DNA of 64,000 nucleotides from Carposina sasakii (lineage: Eukaryota; Arthropoda; Insecta; Lepidoptera; Carposinidae): contig CP053163.1 in the NCBI GenBank assembly GCA_014607495.2, positions 2,522,716 to 2,586,715 on the forward strand. Direction: 5' to 3'. A program made the position numbers and the translations under genes. The notes beneath the pieces were generated by a model. That model was not told the origin of the DNA. It ran no database searches and saw nothing but the letters and a program-made list of their open reading frames with translations. Below are positions 45,148 to 58,905 of this stretch, in pieces (the first letter of the stretch is position 1; the number at the start of each line of letters is the position of its first letter).

Positions 45148-45410
45148 CATATAATCACGCCTTTATCCCTTACGGGGTAGGCAGAGCACCAAGGGTCGAT
45201 AGAACCACATGGTGTCACTTCTGACCAATTTTGAGGGTATAGTTGAGATGTACAAGTTCGGCTAGTAGTGAAAGGTGGTCAGCCCATCGCCTACAAAATA
45301 CTAAGACACTCTTGTCCTCTACTGACTTGTACAGTATACCCGGAAAGAGAGCAGCTGTAGTATTATACGTTTTTTTTTCACACCCAAAGCAGTATAGAAG
45401 TGTATACATA
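45148..45410 (-). mobile_element. TATG-tailed retroelement, near full copy
   Basis: Reads, on the plus strand, ATCACGCCTTTATCCCTTAC, ..ACCAATTTTGAGGGTATAG.., ..GGTGGTCAGCCCATCGCCTA.., ..CTGACTTGTACAGTATACCC... It serves as the uninterrupted reference for the split copy. Confidence 0.6.
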
Positions 45411-46279
45411 CTTAAACCATTGAATAAAAATTATACCTCACATTTATTAAGTGATCGTAGTTTTTCATTTAATCGACGCGAATAGACACACGAGCTATCT
45501 AGATTTTTAAAATAACAAAAAGAGATGACGAGTGTTATAAAAGTGATTTAAAATTACTTATACAACTACAATTACTAATCCGAAGATCAGGGAGTAGGTG
45601 TAATTGGAGCTTAAAGTACTATACCTTGGATATCTTATCTAAAAAATATTATATCCCGTGAAGGGTTCTGCTTTTTTCGAAAGTTTTGTATTCATTAATA
45701 ACCTTTTTGACTCAGGGTACGTAAGTTCTAGTGTAGATTCATGAGTGGAAGAACTTTAGATATTCATGCGAATGACAACTTCGATAATCTAGAGTTTGAA
45801 TACTGTATTTGATAATGTTATTTATTAGCCTGTGTCATGCATGTGCCATGGTGTAACCCTACAGGATATAATTGCAGAATATATGCGACTGATAGATCGC
45901 TTCCTGTGCTTTTGCTAATCATACTCGTAAATAATGTGTTTCTTTTGCTTGTATATAAATGTATAATGAGTTTCTTTTTACAATTCACTATTCTGTGTAC
46001 AGCAGCATAGAACTTATTCCATTTACAAGTTTGCAAATAAGACACCATTTCGCTAAGTTCCGTGTGCAAAGGGGTGAGACTACCGCCGCTTTTGGAGACA
46101 AATACTCAATCGAGCCACCGACATCGAATACACTGGGAAATGTTATCCAAGTTGTCTATGTTACCAAAATGTTTTAGTAGGTATTATATTATAAAAATGT
46201 AGGTAGTATAGGGTGTAAAAAACAACATTGTTCTTTATATATGCAGGTACCTCATATTTTTTTAGATTACGATCATTTC

Positions 46280-46545
46280 GTTTCTTCTATGCTGCATCTC
46301 TGGGAGTGAAAAAAAAAACGTATAATTCTACAGCTGCTTCGCTTCCCCGGGCATACTGTACAAGTCAGTAGAGGGACAAGATTATTAGTGTTTTGTAGGC
46401 GATGGGCTGACCACCTGTCACTACTAACCGAACTTGTACATCTCAACTATACCCTCAAAATTGGTCAGAAGTGGCGCCATGTGGTTCTATCGGCCCTTGG
46501 TACTCTGCCTACCCCGTAAGGGATAAAGGCGTGATTATATGTATG
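46280..46545 (+). mobile_element. TATG-tailed retroelement copy
   Basis: Plus-strand copy ending GGGATAAAGGCGTGATTATA followed by TGTATGTATT. Confidence 0.6.
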
Positions 46546-46809
46546 TATTATCATTTCGTTTAGCGTCGGAGCCCTGTTCGTTATATAGCATGGTAGGGTA
46601 GGGTTGCCAACCGTCCTGTTTTCCCAGGACATGTCCTGGTTTTTGGGGTGTCCTGGGCTGTCCTGGATAGTTTTTAAGCATCGTCTTGAGTTTTCAAGAC
46701 CTATTCGCTGTCGGCAGATTTTCTAAGGGTACTGACATCGGGCAAATAAGCGTCAGCGGCACCTCTTGAAAGCCTAAAAGAAGCAAATACGTAGTCACTG
46801 GCACTGAAT

Positions 46810-46870
46810 GTGGCGTGCGAACTTCAAAACATAGGTCTTTAACACCTATGTTTTGAAGTTCGCACGCCAC
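46810..46870. repeat. Perfect 27-bp hairpin with 7-nt loop
   Basis: GTGGCGTGCGAACTTCAAAA..CATAGGT, loop CTTTAAC, then the exact inverse. It lies inside a stretch rich in TCCTGG/CCAGGA words (46598-46980) that may be a hAT-type element starting AGGGTTGCCAAC. Confidence 0.85.
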
Positions 46871-46984
46871 TAACTCCCTCCAATCGTATTTTCACTGGGC
46901 TCGCACATGTATAGTCCTGGGTTTTAATCGAAATGTCCTGGTATTTCTTTCTCAAATCCTGGTTTTCAAAGTTTTGAGATAAAT

Positions 46985-47290
46985 GAAATTGTATTAGGCG
47001 TTACAATTCGGAAGTTCAAACATTCACTATGGGTGCGCCCACCACCGGGCCCTACACCCTCGACTTACCCTCGGATCTGATAACTCATAATTGCGAAAAC
47101 AGGCACTTGCACTAACTACAATCGCCACGAGAAACCAGACCCGAGCACCTAGCATGCAAGACAATACATTGCACTATTCCGAAACCAAAAACTAGATAAA
47201 TAATCTACATATGTTTCGCCAACAACCGTGGCATCCTCAGGATTATAGAAATTAGTAAGTTAGTAAACCACTAATTATTACCAATTTACT
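46985..47290 (-). mobile_element. Third copy of the hammerhead-like family
   Basis: Runs on the minus strand with both the AATTGTATTAGGCG end and the CCTGAGGATGCCACGGTTGT core. Confidence 0.6.
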
Positions 47291-50200
47291 AGTTTAGCCA
47301 GCAAAGATGGCGGAGCGGGTCAGATGTAGATCATCTGTGACAAGTTGCGTTCTCTTAAGAACACCCCGAGTTTCTTAGTCGACTCATACGACATACGCGG
47401 AAGGACATCTAGCTGATATATTCTAGTGAATCAGTATCAGCACAGGATTGTAAAATATACATAAAAATCTGTATACTTACGAAGATTTCCATAGGTCATG
47501 TCACGGTCACAGTTTTGCGTTGTTTACTAACGAATAAAATGAATAACGTGCTCCTCGATCTGACCGATTATTTACGATCTCATTTCGTTCTTTTTTCTTA
47601 TCAGACCAAGCACGCAACTGAGGAACTTTTTTACTCTGACCTATTACATATTTTAATGGCAATTGCGATGATAATGATACCTCTACCTACCTTGAAAAAG
47701 TTTATCGGTGTATTTATTACTTACAAACTTGTAACTCCTAGTTTTCTGAAAAATAATAAAATAGACACGAAGAAGAAAAAGTTATTTTAGTTTACAAGAT
47801 ACTTTTAAAAATTTTAATCTTATAAAGAGCAATATTTAATATTTTAATATTGTCAATATAAGTTTCTATATAAAAAGAAACCATATTATGCCAACCCTTA
47901 AATAATAGGATAAGAGTAAGAACATGATGTTGAAAAGAAATACATATATAATTTTTTTTGTACAGTCAAATCTGTTATAGTGACATCCAGGGTGTGTATT
48001 TAAAAAAATAGCACATTTAATGGCAATACATATTGAATACGACCGCCCACGGCTTCGCCCGCATGAGAGTGCATTACTCCCGTGCAAATCAGGAGCGAGT
48101 CCCTAGTTATAAACATTCCTCGTGAATCACTCTATCTATTAAAAAAAACCGCATCAAAATCCGTTCCCTAGTTTGAAAGATCTAAGCATACATAGGAACG
48201 AACAGACAGCGGCAAGTGACTTTGTTTTATAATATGTAGTGATTAATATTATGCCGTCTACTTACATACTTTAGTTAAGTATAAATAATTAATTAAAAAT
48301 AAATATTTTGATTGTTCTCGAAAAATGCGAAGAAACTTTTTCCCAACCAATACATAAGTAGATAATGGTATCTATACTCATGGCAATCGTATTTAGCTAA
48401 CAGTACTAGCAGATAGCTATCCAATTAGTAATTAATAGCAATCGCAATCCTTCCAAGTTCCCATAAGCACACGGAACCCGTCAGTAATTTGGCGTAAAGA
48501 GTGAAGTCATGTTAAGGCGGCTATTTTCGGCAGGCATTGTCTTGTCTGCCTGTAATTGGTGACTAACAGGTGGCCAGACTTACCTGTCTGTCTGCAGACA
48601 ATGTATGCAGGTTCCCAGTATTAACTGAGCGGCAGTGTGCTGGCAATTACGCGAAATCTGCGCTTCGTTTACCTACAATTGGTCCCTTGATTGACTCTTT
48701 ATATTTTTTGAGGTGGAATAGGAAATTATCACTGATCTTTCATATTGGACTTGCTGTTTATACCTTTATGTAGGGGGCCTACATAGTATGCATATCAGTC
48801 AGTGAAAAGTTGGGCAACACCTAAAAATGTTCTACTAAAAATAGAGACTCGAAAAGATTTGAATATCAAAGTGGACATGTTCTCTGTACATTCTGTATAA
48901 TACGGCAAGTCCTATGGCGTTTATTATTATGTATGCTCTATGTAAGCAATATTTGAGGACTAAATTGAGTATGTAGTTAGTTAAAATCTTCTACAGATTG
49001 GTTTGGTTAGATATTCGACCTACACATGTATGTTGTAATAGTTAAACAGAATTTAGGTTAATCTATGAATTTGTATTGAATTATATGGTATACCACGCCC
49101 CCAAAATGGTTTATTGATTTAAATTAAATTATACGGGTGAATTGTTTTTAGAAATAATTTATTGTATACCAGCGGCAGTTTTATAAAAATAATATCACTA
49201 GATTTCTATTTGGTTGCGCAACCAGTATGGTAACCAATTCTACATAGCTACTTGCCAGTGGTTGTCCAAAAATTGCGTTCACTGTCCACGATGAAGAAAG
49301 TAAAATTTTCTTTCATCGCTTATGGGTGAATTTCCCAGGTACGTTTTTAGCGCGGCGTGGATGAAAATCGTAGTGGAAAGTGCAAAATGCACATTTATTA
49401 ATTTTTTTTCATTAAGTTCAGACAGTGATCTAGACTAACGTTTAAAACTTAAGACCAAAATCTATTTGTTTACGCATTAAAAAAATTATCAAAGGCTCTA
49501 AATCTAATTGCGGTGCTATGTCCCCACTTCATTTGCAAAAATAAATTTGGCTATTTAAATTTTCGGGCGAATTAATTTAACAGAATACATACATATTTTA
49601 AAAATACATTAAATAACACTATTATTTACACCATTAGCAGTAATTTAACTTAACCCGGTAGTACCTGTAACAGCTTTTTAAAAATGTCCCGCGGAAAAAG
49701 TCAATAACGCTGGCGCATTTTGAACATTACACTATTTCATCATAATGAATGAGATAGATGCTAAGCTATCTTTCCCCGCACTGCTCTGTCAAGCCATCGT
49801 ATACCAAGTACAAGGATGTTTGATACACTGAACAGTTTTCCCGCCAAAAACGTAAGTATAACCTGCGGTGGCGCAGGAATACAAATTTATCATATAACGG
49901 TGTCATGTGTATTTAAAAAACTAAAAGGCTGTTTAAAAAGAAATTTTACAGATGATTAAAGATTAGATGTATCGACGTAATTGCAAATGAATTATTACAA
50001 TTAAAATAATAGTGTCCGTTATAATTTGAAATTTGTTACTTAATTCTAAGTACGGTGTCGCAACTCCAGTGGCTCCGGTGGCAAAAAAGAGGGCCACCGT
50101 AATATAATAATGTCACCGTAATTGATATTTTGTCTTTTTGTATACAGGATGACTGGAAAACGGGTATTATTTCTATTGAGATGTAAAAGTACAGCCCATT

Positions 50201-52314
50201 TTCTACCTTCATGGGTAGGAAGACCCATTAAAAAAATTACGGCTTCAGGGTTATGCCCCATTTAGTAATGTTTTTAAAATCACCTTATTATTAAATGGAA
50301 ATGCATAAAAATCTAAAATACGTGTATATTTCAGTAATTCAACTAGATAAATAAATAATCATTGGAGACAAAACAACAGACATCAACTTGGCATTGTCAA
50401 AGTACAATTACCAAAAGGTTTATAATTTTTTTTCCTGATTCTTTCCTATTCATTCAAAATAATGATTTCACGTAATTCGCACACTTAATTAAACTAAATT
50501 CAAAAGGTATAGTTATGAAAAAGCTTACCAACAGCTGACTAATAAGAATTTTAAAAGTGCTATCCTATGGCGCGACAACCTTTTTTAACAAGTAACCCAA
50601 GTTTGTAGTCAAATTTAAAAAATACAAAGGTGATGAACTGACATTATAATATATATATATAGCATAGGAATCTTACTGCTATTCAAAGGCCTTTTCATGA
50701 TGCAGTTCAACTCGAATCGAGGTCATACCGCCACCTCCATCTTCCCAGTTGCACTGTTCGTATATCTTTCGGTGTCTAAACGACTAACATGGCCGGCACT
50801 TTTTCTGTCCAGTTCCTTTTTGGTAGGCGATTAGCATACCTAATGGTATTCCTGATGCAGTCTGAGCACTGTAGGTCAATGGATAGACAGCATAAGCACA
50901 CATATCGACAAGTAGACGTTATAAGATCATAGGAAGGTAACCGTTCCTAAATGAACTAAGTTCTTCCAGGCACTTAAGATTCATCTCTCAATATTAATAG
51001 CTGACCAATATGAATGTAATATTTTTCTGAGTCCTGACTGTTCTCAGAAAAAATATCTATATATTGAATGTTCTACTGGCCTAGTAGGTGTACTCATGCA
51101 CATAATTATTATCTACTTTAATCCCACGTTTTGTGATATTGATTATGACTTGGCCTTCGGTTTAAACTCAAGGAAACTACCCAAAATTGCTACTATAAAC
51201 CCGAGTAACTTTGCGATAAACCCGAGTAGCTTGAACAAGTACGCCTGATGATAACAGAAGAGTTCTACATTCTACTTGCCTCAATATAACACTGCTATAG
51301 GCTGTAGCGCCACGGAATGTATTTTTTGAAACCTATATTTGTCAGCTGCTAGTAAGCTTTCTCATAATAAATTACACCTTTTTGAGTAGCTTATTAAATA
51401 AGGAATTTAGTTTGATAAAGGGTACGCATGACGCAGTATATTATTTTGAAAGAGTAGGGGCTTAATTGGCAAAAACATTTAACAAATTTTGCTTGACCAT
51501 TCCATGTTGTTAGATTTTTGGGAGGTCAAAGTATAAAATGTGATTTATTTCTTATATGCCATTCTACTCATCTAAATGAAGATTTAAAAAAAAAAATCAT
51601 ATCTCCGACACTGTGAATTTCCGGATGGGGTGTTCCTTATATATAAAGGTAGCTAACGAGGTGCACTTTCAAATGTGAAAAGAAATGATCCTTATTTCTG
51701 GTTTTCGAAGATTTTTACGTACATATAAATAAATACGGCTAGGTTCCTGAAATATTGTAGTCAGAACTGCGAGATCTTATAGGAGATACCATGGCCACTA
51801 CGTTTTATGCTAAGAAAAAAGTCACTAGGAAGCATTTTAAAGTATTATAGTATATTTCCCTAACTGTTAACGTGTTCCTTAAATTTGTTATCATAGTTTC
51901 TATATATAAGCTATAATCATGATGATAAACATTATTACCAACTAATAAACGAAAAATCTAAAGTTTTCATATTCTTATAAAATAAATAAATAGGTAATTC
52001 GTATGATGTTCTCCTGTATTTATAATTCCGCTGGTTGTAATAAATTTCAGTGGAGAGATTAACAATTTCGGTGGTTTGATAATAATATCGGTGGCGATTG
52101 AAATTTTTAAATGCAGATATCTCAAGAAATAATATGTTTTAAAAAATGTGTACCATATGACTGAATATTATATATTTTTAGCTATTACTTCGAATACAAA
52201 AAAGTTATAGAAAGTGGATATAAAATTTCGCCAGCGTAATTAGTCAAAAATCGAGGTTGTTGAAATTCACCCTTATGAATTTCGTAGTACCTAACAGCAA
52301 CATTTTTTCTGAGA
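47291..52314. other. Intergenic, no gene seen
   Basis: Mostly AT-rich unique-looking sequence with the repeat at 48045-48245. GTATACAGGATGACTGG at about 50140 may be a degraded transposon end. The frame at 47515-47790 is not supported by similarity. Confidence 0.5.
48045..48245 (+). repeat. Second copy of the CGGCTTCGC repeat
   Basis: Same blocks as 8490-8690, with CGCCCACGGCTTCGCCCGCA at the head and ACTTTGTTTTATAATATGTA at the tail. Confidence 0.55.
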
Positions 52315-52600
52315 GGGGAACCTAAACATTCTTCTATGCTGCTCTGGGAGTGAAAAAGAACGTATAATACTACAGCTGCTTCTCTTCCCGGACATATTAT
52401 ACAAGTTAGTATAGGGACAAGAGGGTCTTGGTGTTTTGTAGGCGATGGGCTGACCACCTGTCACTACTAACCGAACTTTTACATCTCAACTATACTCTCA
52501 AAATTGGTTAGAAGTGGCACCATGTGGTCCTATCGGCCCTTGGTGCTCTGCCTACCCCGTAAGGGATAAAGGCGTGATTATATGTAAGTACTTATGTATG
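52315..52600 (+). mobile_element. TATG-tailed retroelement copy
   Basis: Plus-strand copy with the same order of blocks; ends CCCGTAAGGGATAAAGGCGT then TATATGTAAG..TATG. Confidence 0.6.
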
Positions 52601-55600
52601 AAATCTGCTTCTGTTAACTGGAATCTGGGGCCTCCATATTATGGCGGCTCCATATAATTTTTTTGCAGCACTTGTTCCCTTTTCTAAATAGGTACGCCCT
52701 TGAACAGAAATGTCATAGAAATTAGCCTTTAAGCAAAGCAGGATTGTTTCCATAGTGGAAGTGAGATGTCGCTTTATACAGCATCTCGCTTACAAAAAAA
52801 AATAAGTATCCAGATAATTATTATTTGTTACTTTAATTAAATTGGTAAATGATTTTCATAATGTTTTAAAAATGCGCATAAGCTCCTCTTATGGCATCAA
52901 AGCTGTGAAAGAAACGTAAATCAATGAACAATGTAAATTATAACTATTACGCTACCCACTCCATAAAGTAATTAATATTATAGACAACAAATAAATAATA
53001 CAAACTTCAACACCATTTTCTTTTTTGAAAACGACGCGTGCGTCCCGCCCTGGGCCCTGATTGGCCGATACTAAGTACGTGCGATGCGTACACGCAGATA
53101 GCAAGGGCGTTCTGAAATTTTACATTAAAATACGTCAACTTCTTATAAATTGTTTTCTAGGATTTTTTTATGAGAAAAGGTACAAATAAGTTCAATTTAT
53201 ACGATTTTTATACCTACCTATTTATTAACCTAGACACTAGGTAATACGCTCTAGGTCCTAGCTAAATATAGGTAACTACTTACCTTTCTCTGAAATATTT
53301 TCAAAGCATAAGTTATTATTTAAACGTTATTAGTTAAACGTTTGTATTTAGTACATATTTGTTTGGCCAGTTACGCAATGCATCCAATATTCCTTGCCTT
53401 AACCTCCCCCAAATCTGTCAAACATTTGTGACATTTATCGATCTATTCCGGTCCGATCCCTTAAACTAATCCCGTTTACTTTAAATCCACAACAAATTCC
53501 GGTCTGATACCAAAACAATTTTTAGATTCCGGTCTGATCCCGTAGAGTTCTTTTTTTAGGTCAGAAAATAAAATAGGAAATTAAAGAATGAAAATTCTAC
53601 AAGTTGTTTTATTGAAAAAGACAAAGTTAATAAAAATAAAATAAGAATTAGTAAAATAGTCTCGATCTCTTAGTCAAAATCATTCGAAAAACAATATTGT
53701 ATGTGTCTACTGTTTTACTTGCTAACAGTACTAAAAATCATTGAAAAGACACACGGGATCAGAACGGAATACAAAATAAATGAAATGTTCATCTGATCCG
53801 GCGACGGGATCAGATAGGAATAAAATTAGAAAATTAAATAAAACGGATCCTTTGCGGGATCACTTGCTGGGATTGGACGGAACAGATAAGATCCATTTAT
53901 TGACATTATCGATTTTCACGGTTACGAAATTAGAGGAACGTAGTGTGCAAAGCATAGTTATACTCAAAGTAAATAGGGTCAGGCTCAATAGTTTGGGTCG
54001 TCGTTTTTTTAGGTTGGTTCACAAGCACATCTGTCAAGACGAGTAACATAGGTACATAAGTACTTACCTACTTTTTTAAACCATTTTGCTTGAAAACATT
54101 AATTACACTTGATTTTACAACATCATCAGTAAATGTCCATTCGCGATTAAGCCCGAGCCTATTCCTGTTATTAATCCAGGTATTTTAAAAAATGGCGTAA
54201 AGCCGTCATTTTTCCACTTCCATATATCCACGTCAAGCGATTAGACGTCAGAAATTGGGGATTATAAAAACAGCTATCATTACCGCAGGCAAAGCCGCGG
54301 CACATCTAATTATGGTTTTGATTTATGGGGCCCAAAGTGGGCGCAATTATTGTACAACGATTAAGAGGCTGCGTCGTTAGAGTCAAGTTGTAGAGTGACT
54401 ATGAGTTTCTGTTTTAAACTATGCTGAAGCAACTAGGTTTAATTGTTCGATTATTTTATGACTAGTACTTGTAGGCACCTTTATTTACATTGATATATTT
54501 AATTATTTATTCTAAACATATTGTACTTAATTACCTATATTTTTATTAATATTTATAAGACTGAGATTTGGAATGATATCTTTGGCATGACATGATAAGT
54601 AAGTACATATTTATATTTAGATTTATGCTTCTGATAAAATTCTTGCGGTGGTACAAAATTTAATTTTCTAAATTAAATGTACCCATAATTTTAGCTGAGA
54701 ATCAAACGGAATTAAATGCTCGAGAACACTTTACCTAGAATGCAGGCGGTGTGTTAAAGCCTTAAATAGGTTTGCATATTAAATAAAATACAAAGATATT
54801 AATTATTTTCATTCAATAAATCATGGCCACACTACAAAACCGTTTGCAAAAGCCGGACAATCTTCCCGTGGCATATGGACCAGCTACTTTATGTGCCATA
54901 AACGATACAGGGCCCATAGTTGTTATTATAACTATTATATAGGATACCAAAATGATCCTCATGTTTTTTCTCCACGGTTTTATAAAAAATATCGCCGCGC
55001 GTGCCCGGTATGGCACCGCTTTTTTAGGCTGTTCGGATAATTTTGATTTTTTTTCTTGTGTCCGTTATTATTATTGCAAAAAACAGTTATACTTATTATA
55101 GATCCAAAATACTTTAGCAAAACGGGATAGTTTTTTTTTAGTCTATCGTTAAAAAGCTAAGGGGAATATATTGGAATGCGATATAATATTCTTCTTCCTA
55201 TTTCCAACCGCATAGGAGTAGAAGTAGTAAAACTTACAAAAAAAAAAAAATCCGTGATACATTACTCCGTAGTATGACAAACCTAAAATTAAATAAGTTG
55301 CTAACAATGAAGGTGGAGCTTTATTATTTAGCTACCATACTTACAAAGAAATAATATTATTACTCGTAAAACAACTATTTCAGACCATTATTGTATTATA
55401 AAAGCTATCTCTCCAAAGCAACCACTGGTTGATGCAGGTTGGCATGAGCAGTCGTTACGATGGACAATGGTTGCCCGCGGTGTCTATTGTTACGCTTTGC
55501 GCTTGCGCATGACATTTATACGCAGCGTTTTGTTACACCGAATCGAATAATGGCGCTCTATATGCGAATTCAAATGTATCCGTTAAATAATATCCGACAC

Positions 55601-56504
55601 GTACCTAAATGTGGTATTTTAGGAGATATTAGCTTAACCGAGTCATGAGTTTCTTGTGTAAATCTGTTTTATGTTCATAAAAAAATACAATTAAAAGTAA
55701 AAAAGCTTCGATTTCCGTTTCCGAGCGCATCGCCATCTTTCTCTCTCTTCTCTTCAAAGTAAATGTGTAATAACTCAAATTCGTAATAAAAATTCATTAA
55801 AATAAATTTATTTGTTATTTATTAACAAATTTGTGCCGAAACCAATCGCTGATAGTAAGTACGGTATCTGATTTTGATAGTATTATCCAAGATTTTTCCG
55901 TAAGGCTTTTGATGAGATTCCTATAATCATGAAGTTTATCACGAATTAACAGAATTAGTCCAAGATTGAATTGACATTATTGTCGTATTTATTATACAGA
56001 TACAGTGCTCTACAGCAAAATGTTAACGCAAATAAATCAAACAATAAATTACTATAGGTACTCGTATAAAACAAACTACATTAATGTATCACAATCAAAC
56101 ATTACAAATCGGAGTAAATAAATCCATGGTTCGTATTGCATTTTAATACAATGTAAAAAATTACCGCATTAAATATTCTCACAAGCGACAAGGGACGTCT
56201 GCTCGCGACCGCTGCCGGCGGGCAAATGACTCGGTTTACTTTTTGTGAGGGTAGGGAGAGAAGAATGTGACCGTGGACCGTGCGATATGAAGCGCCTCAG
56301 GGGCGAAGACACTCACATTTTATATGCAAAGAGAATATATTACTAGGCCTGTAATTTGATCGTGACGTTTAAAAACTATAGGATTATCTTAGTAACTATG
56401 GCATAGTTGTTTTTGTGCCTATTTTTGGAATTAACTTTTATTTTTATCTACTTTGGAGGCTTTGGGTTTGAAGTCATGTTGAGTTTGAGTAAAGATTTTA
56501 TCTA
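52601..56504. other. Intergenic, no gene seen
   Basis: Contains the inverted motif cluster at 53440-53880 and a GC-rich patch at 53030-53100. Otherwise AT-rich. Confidence 0.5.
53440..53880. repeat. Cluster of inverted GGTCTGATCCC motifs
   Basis: Left side: TTCCGGTCCGATCCC, TTCCGGTCTGATACC and TTCCGGTCTGATCCCG. Right side: CGGGATCAGAACGGAAT, CGGGATCAGATAGGAAT and GCGGGATCAC. The layout resembles subterminal repeats of a DNA transposon with an AT-rich centre. Confidence 0.5.
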
Positions 56505-56882
56505 CAGGATGTTTTTTTGTGGCCACCTTTAACGAAGGGTACGTACTCTATACATGAAATAAAGTAAGTTTATGCAAAAAAAATGCTGGGAATTTTTTTT
56601 TTTTTAATATTTTTTTAAATTCCTTGATCGTGCGAAATTTATAGTGTCTAGTGTTTATGTTAGTTTTTTATTTAGACAGATATTAATTATTTTTCGTGAA
56701 AAAATCCTGCTACGCGCGTCTATGTGCATTTATGCAGAAAAACGCAGTCTATTTACTCAACTTTGGACCCTAATATTTTGGAAACCAGACACTTCCCAGG
56801 TATGCTTCCATGGAGAAAAATGATCGTGATGATGAGGAGATTCCGTAGTTTTCGGGAACGTTGACGACCAAAAATCACCCTG
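56505..56882 (-). mobile_element. MITE family 1, copy C (intergenic)
   Basis: Inverse orientation copy between TA dinucleotides. It retains the GCAGAAAAACGCAGTC block missing in copy B. Confidence 0.72.
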
Positions 56883-58559
56883 TATATAACAGACAACTCC
56901 AAGAGAGCCCATTCTTCCAATGGTTAGAAAGCCTGCCATTGGAAGGATAAAGTTGATTCTGTCTTTGTCTTGGTCAAGTTTTAGAGAAAGACATCAATTT
57001 TATCCTTCAGACAGGTTATCTAAAGATGGAAAAATCGGCCCTTAAGTGAAATGAATAATATCTATATTGCAAATGGTGCAAGCAGGACTTAGTTTAGCTA
57101 TAGGAATTGAACTTAATCCCAATGATTCCAACATACAATATGCCTAAAACTTCCAACAAAACGTTTTAATAACGTCCTTTTTTACCTATATTATTTCTTA
57201 GGAATATTACTATAAATTGACCGACCAGCTTAGCCCTTAATTGTAGAGGCTCATGTTCGGAAACACTTTAATTGTGGTTTGGAGGTACGGCAATCGCGTG
57301 TTTGATGACTGTGCAGTGATTGATGCTTCCATAATATAGTCATGCCCACTATCCTCAAAGAGGTGTGCAAATTGAATACCCGTATGCATCCATTTCCGCA
57401 GGTTCCAAATAGGATAGTAGGTACGTGGTATGCTAGCTAACGTGGCCCTAATGGCAGACATATTGGACGATCATCGCAGACGCGAACAAACTGGAAAAGA
57501 TCTGGAACGAAATGAAGTACGAAGCTCGAAACCACATGGGATGGTGAAGCCGCACTATGCCTACTACCAACTACTTACCTAAGGCAACCATGATCTTAAA
57601 CTCTTCTTCACCTTGATATGCGTAAATTATATGATATATTTACTAAATATAACAATAATTGTTGTTTTTAAAAGTTATTTTAATTTTAGATCATGAACGT
57701 ATAAAGAATAACGGACATAGTCAATAATACACAGAGTGAAGCATTCATAGTAAGCTCGGTAACGATATTCCATGGAGTAGGGATGTGTATTGACGCGTTA
57801 TCCACCCATACATACAAACTATAGTACTCGTAAGTTCGGTGCCTACTATAAAATACGCAAACATTCGCATCGCGCCGCCTTTACGGTGCAGCGGTGCTTC
57901 AATCTGTGCATTGACAGCATTACGTCCGTTGTTCTTTATATGTTTATGTGTTAGATATATTTTACCATTTTAATACGTAGGTAAAGGGAAAAAAAGTAGG
58001 GCTCTTTAGTCAACTCATCTCGCTTTGTTTTCTTTATAAATAAAATAGATAAGTCAATGCTAGTTGAGATTTCCGCGTCTTTGAGATGACCTCAGTATCC
58101 GAGTACCAGCAAAGTTTAGTTCCATAGATGAATGTAACAAAGAAAAAAATATAATGTATCTAACTACTATGTATTTATATTGTCAATAGAAAATGTACAG
58201 TCAACACAACATTATGTAAGTAGGTAAATGATTAATGATTATTACTTCTCAATAATGACACCCATTGCCCTTGACTTTTAGAACTTCCTCGTTAATTAGT
58301 ATAAGTAGGTACTTTGGTATATCGTGTTTCACCAAATAATTCCTATGAAGTGTTTGACTAAATATGAAAGCTGAAAGCATATTAAATAATGTCGCTATGG
58401 ATTAAGGAGTCACATCTGAAGAAAAAGCCTACCCAGTCATTTAGTAGCTAACGAAATAATGTTGTTTAAAGTTATTTCAATGTAAAGTCTATCTATAGAT
58501 CAATGGATCCACAAATATTTGTGACCCGAAATCACACGTTTTTTTTAATAGGTTATCTA
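56883..58559. other. Intergenic, no gene seen
   Basis: A possible LINE C-terminal scrap lies at about 57475-57547 (AAACTGGAAAAGATCTGGAA context), too short to classify. Confidence 0.45.
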
Positions 58560-58905
58560 CAGGTGTAACAGAAAGGGCAAAAACTATTTAAGCCAAAAAC
58601 TATGTAAATAGCCCACTATAAAGAACCTATTTCCATTTTTTTTGTAATTTTAGACAATTTGAGAAATGACATGTTTATTTTTCAAGATTGTATGACCATT
58701 CCAGAGTTGTTTAGGAATTCTCCATACTATCTGGAAAAATAAACATGTGATTTCGAGTCTCAAACTTTGTGGATAGCTTCCTTTTAGTGGGTTATTTACA
58801 TAGCTTTTCGCTTAACACACCCCTTTTGTTTCACCTGTATAGTGAGCTCTTTTCGTAGCATTTCGCTTAACAAATCCCTTTTGTTCCACCCTTTACAGTG
58901 TACCA
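58560..58905. mobile_element. MITE family 2 copy plus an extra half copy
   Basis: CAGGTGTAACAGAAAGGG to CACCCCTTTTGTTTCACCTG (58560-58837). A second right-hand end (CGCTTAACAAATCCCTTTTG ... CCACCCTTTACAG) follows directly. Confidence 0.6.

Noticed and set aside
45818..46069. 83-residue minus-strand frame with a cysteine/lysine-rich start
   Set aside because: No recognised domain, no plausible splice partners, and bounded by repeats.
47515..47790. 91-residue plus-strand frame
   Set aside because: Composition is ordinary AT-rich sequence with no motif, no conserved block and no exon signals.
53780..54046. 88-residue plus-strand frame
   Set aside because: It overlaps the GATCCC motif cluster, and its first half is repeat sequence.
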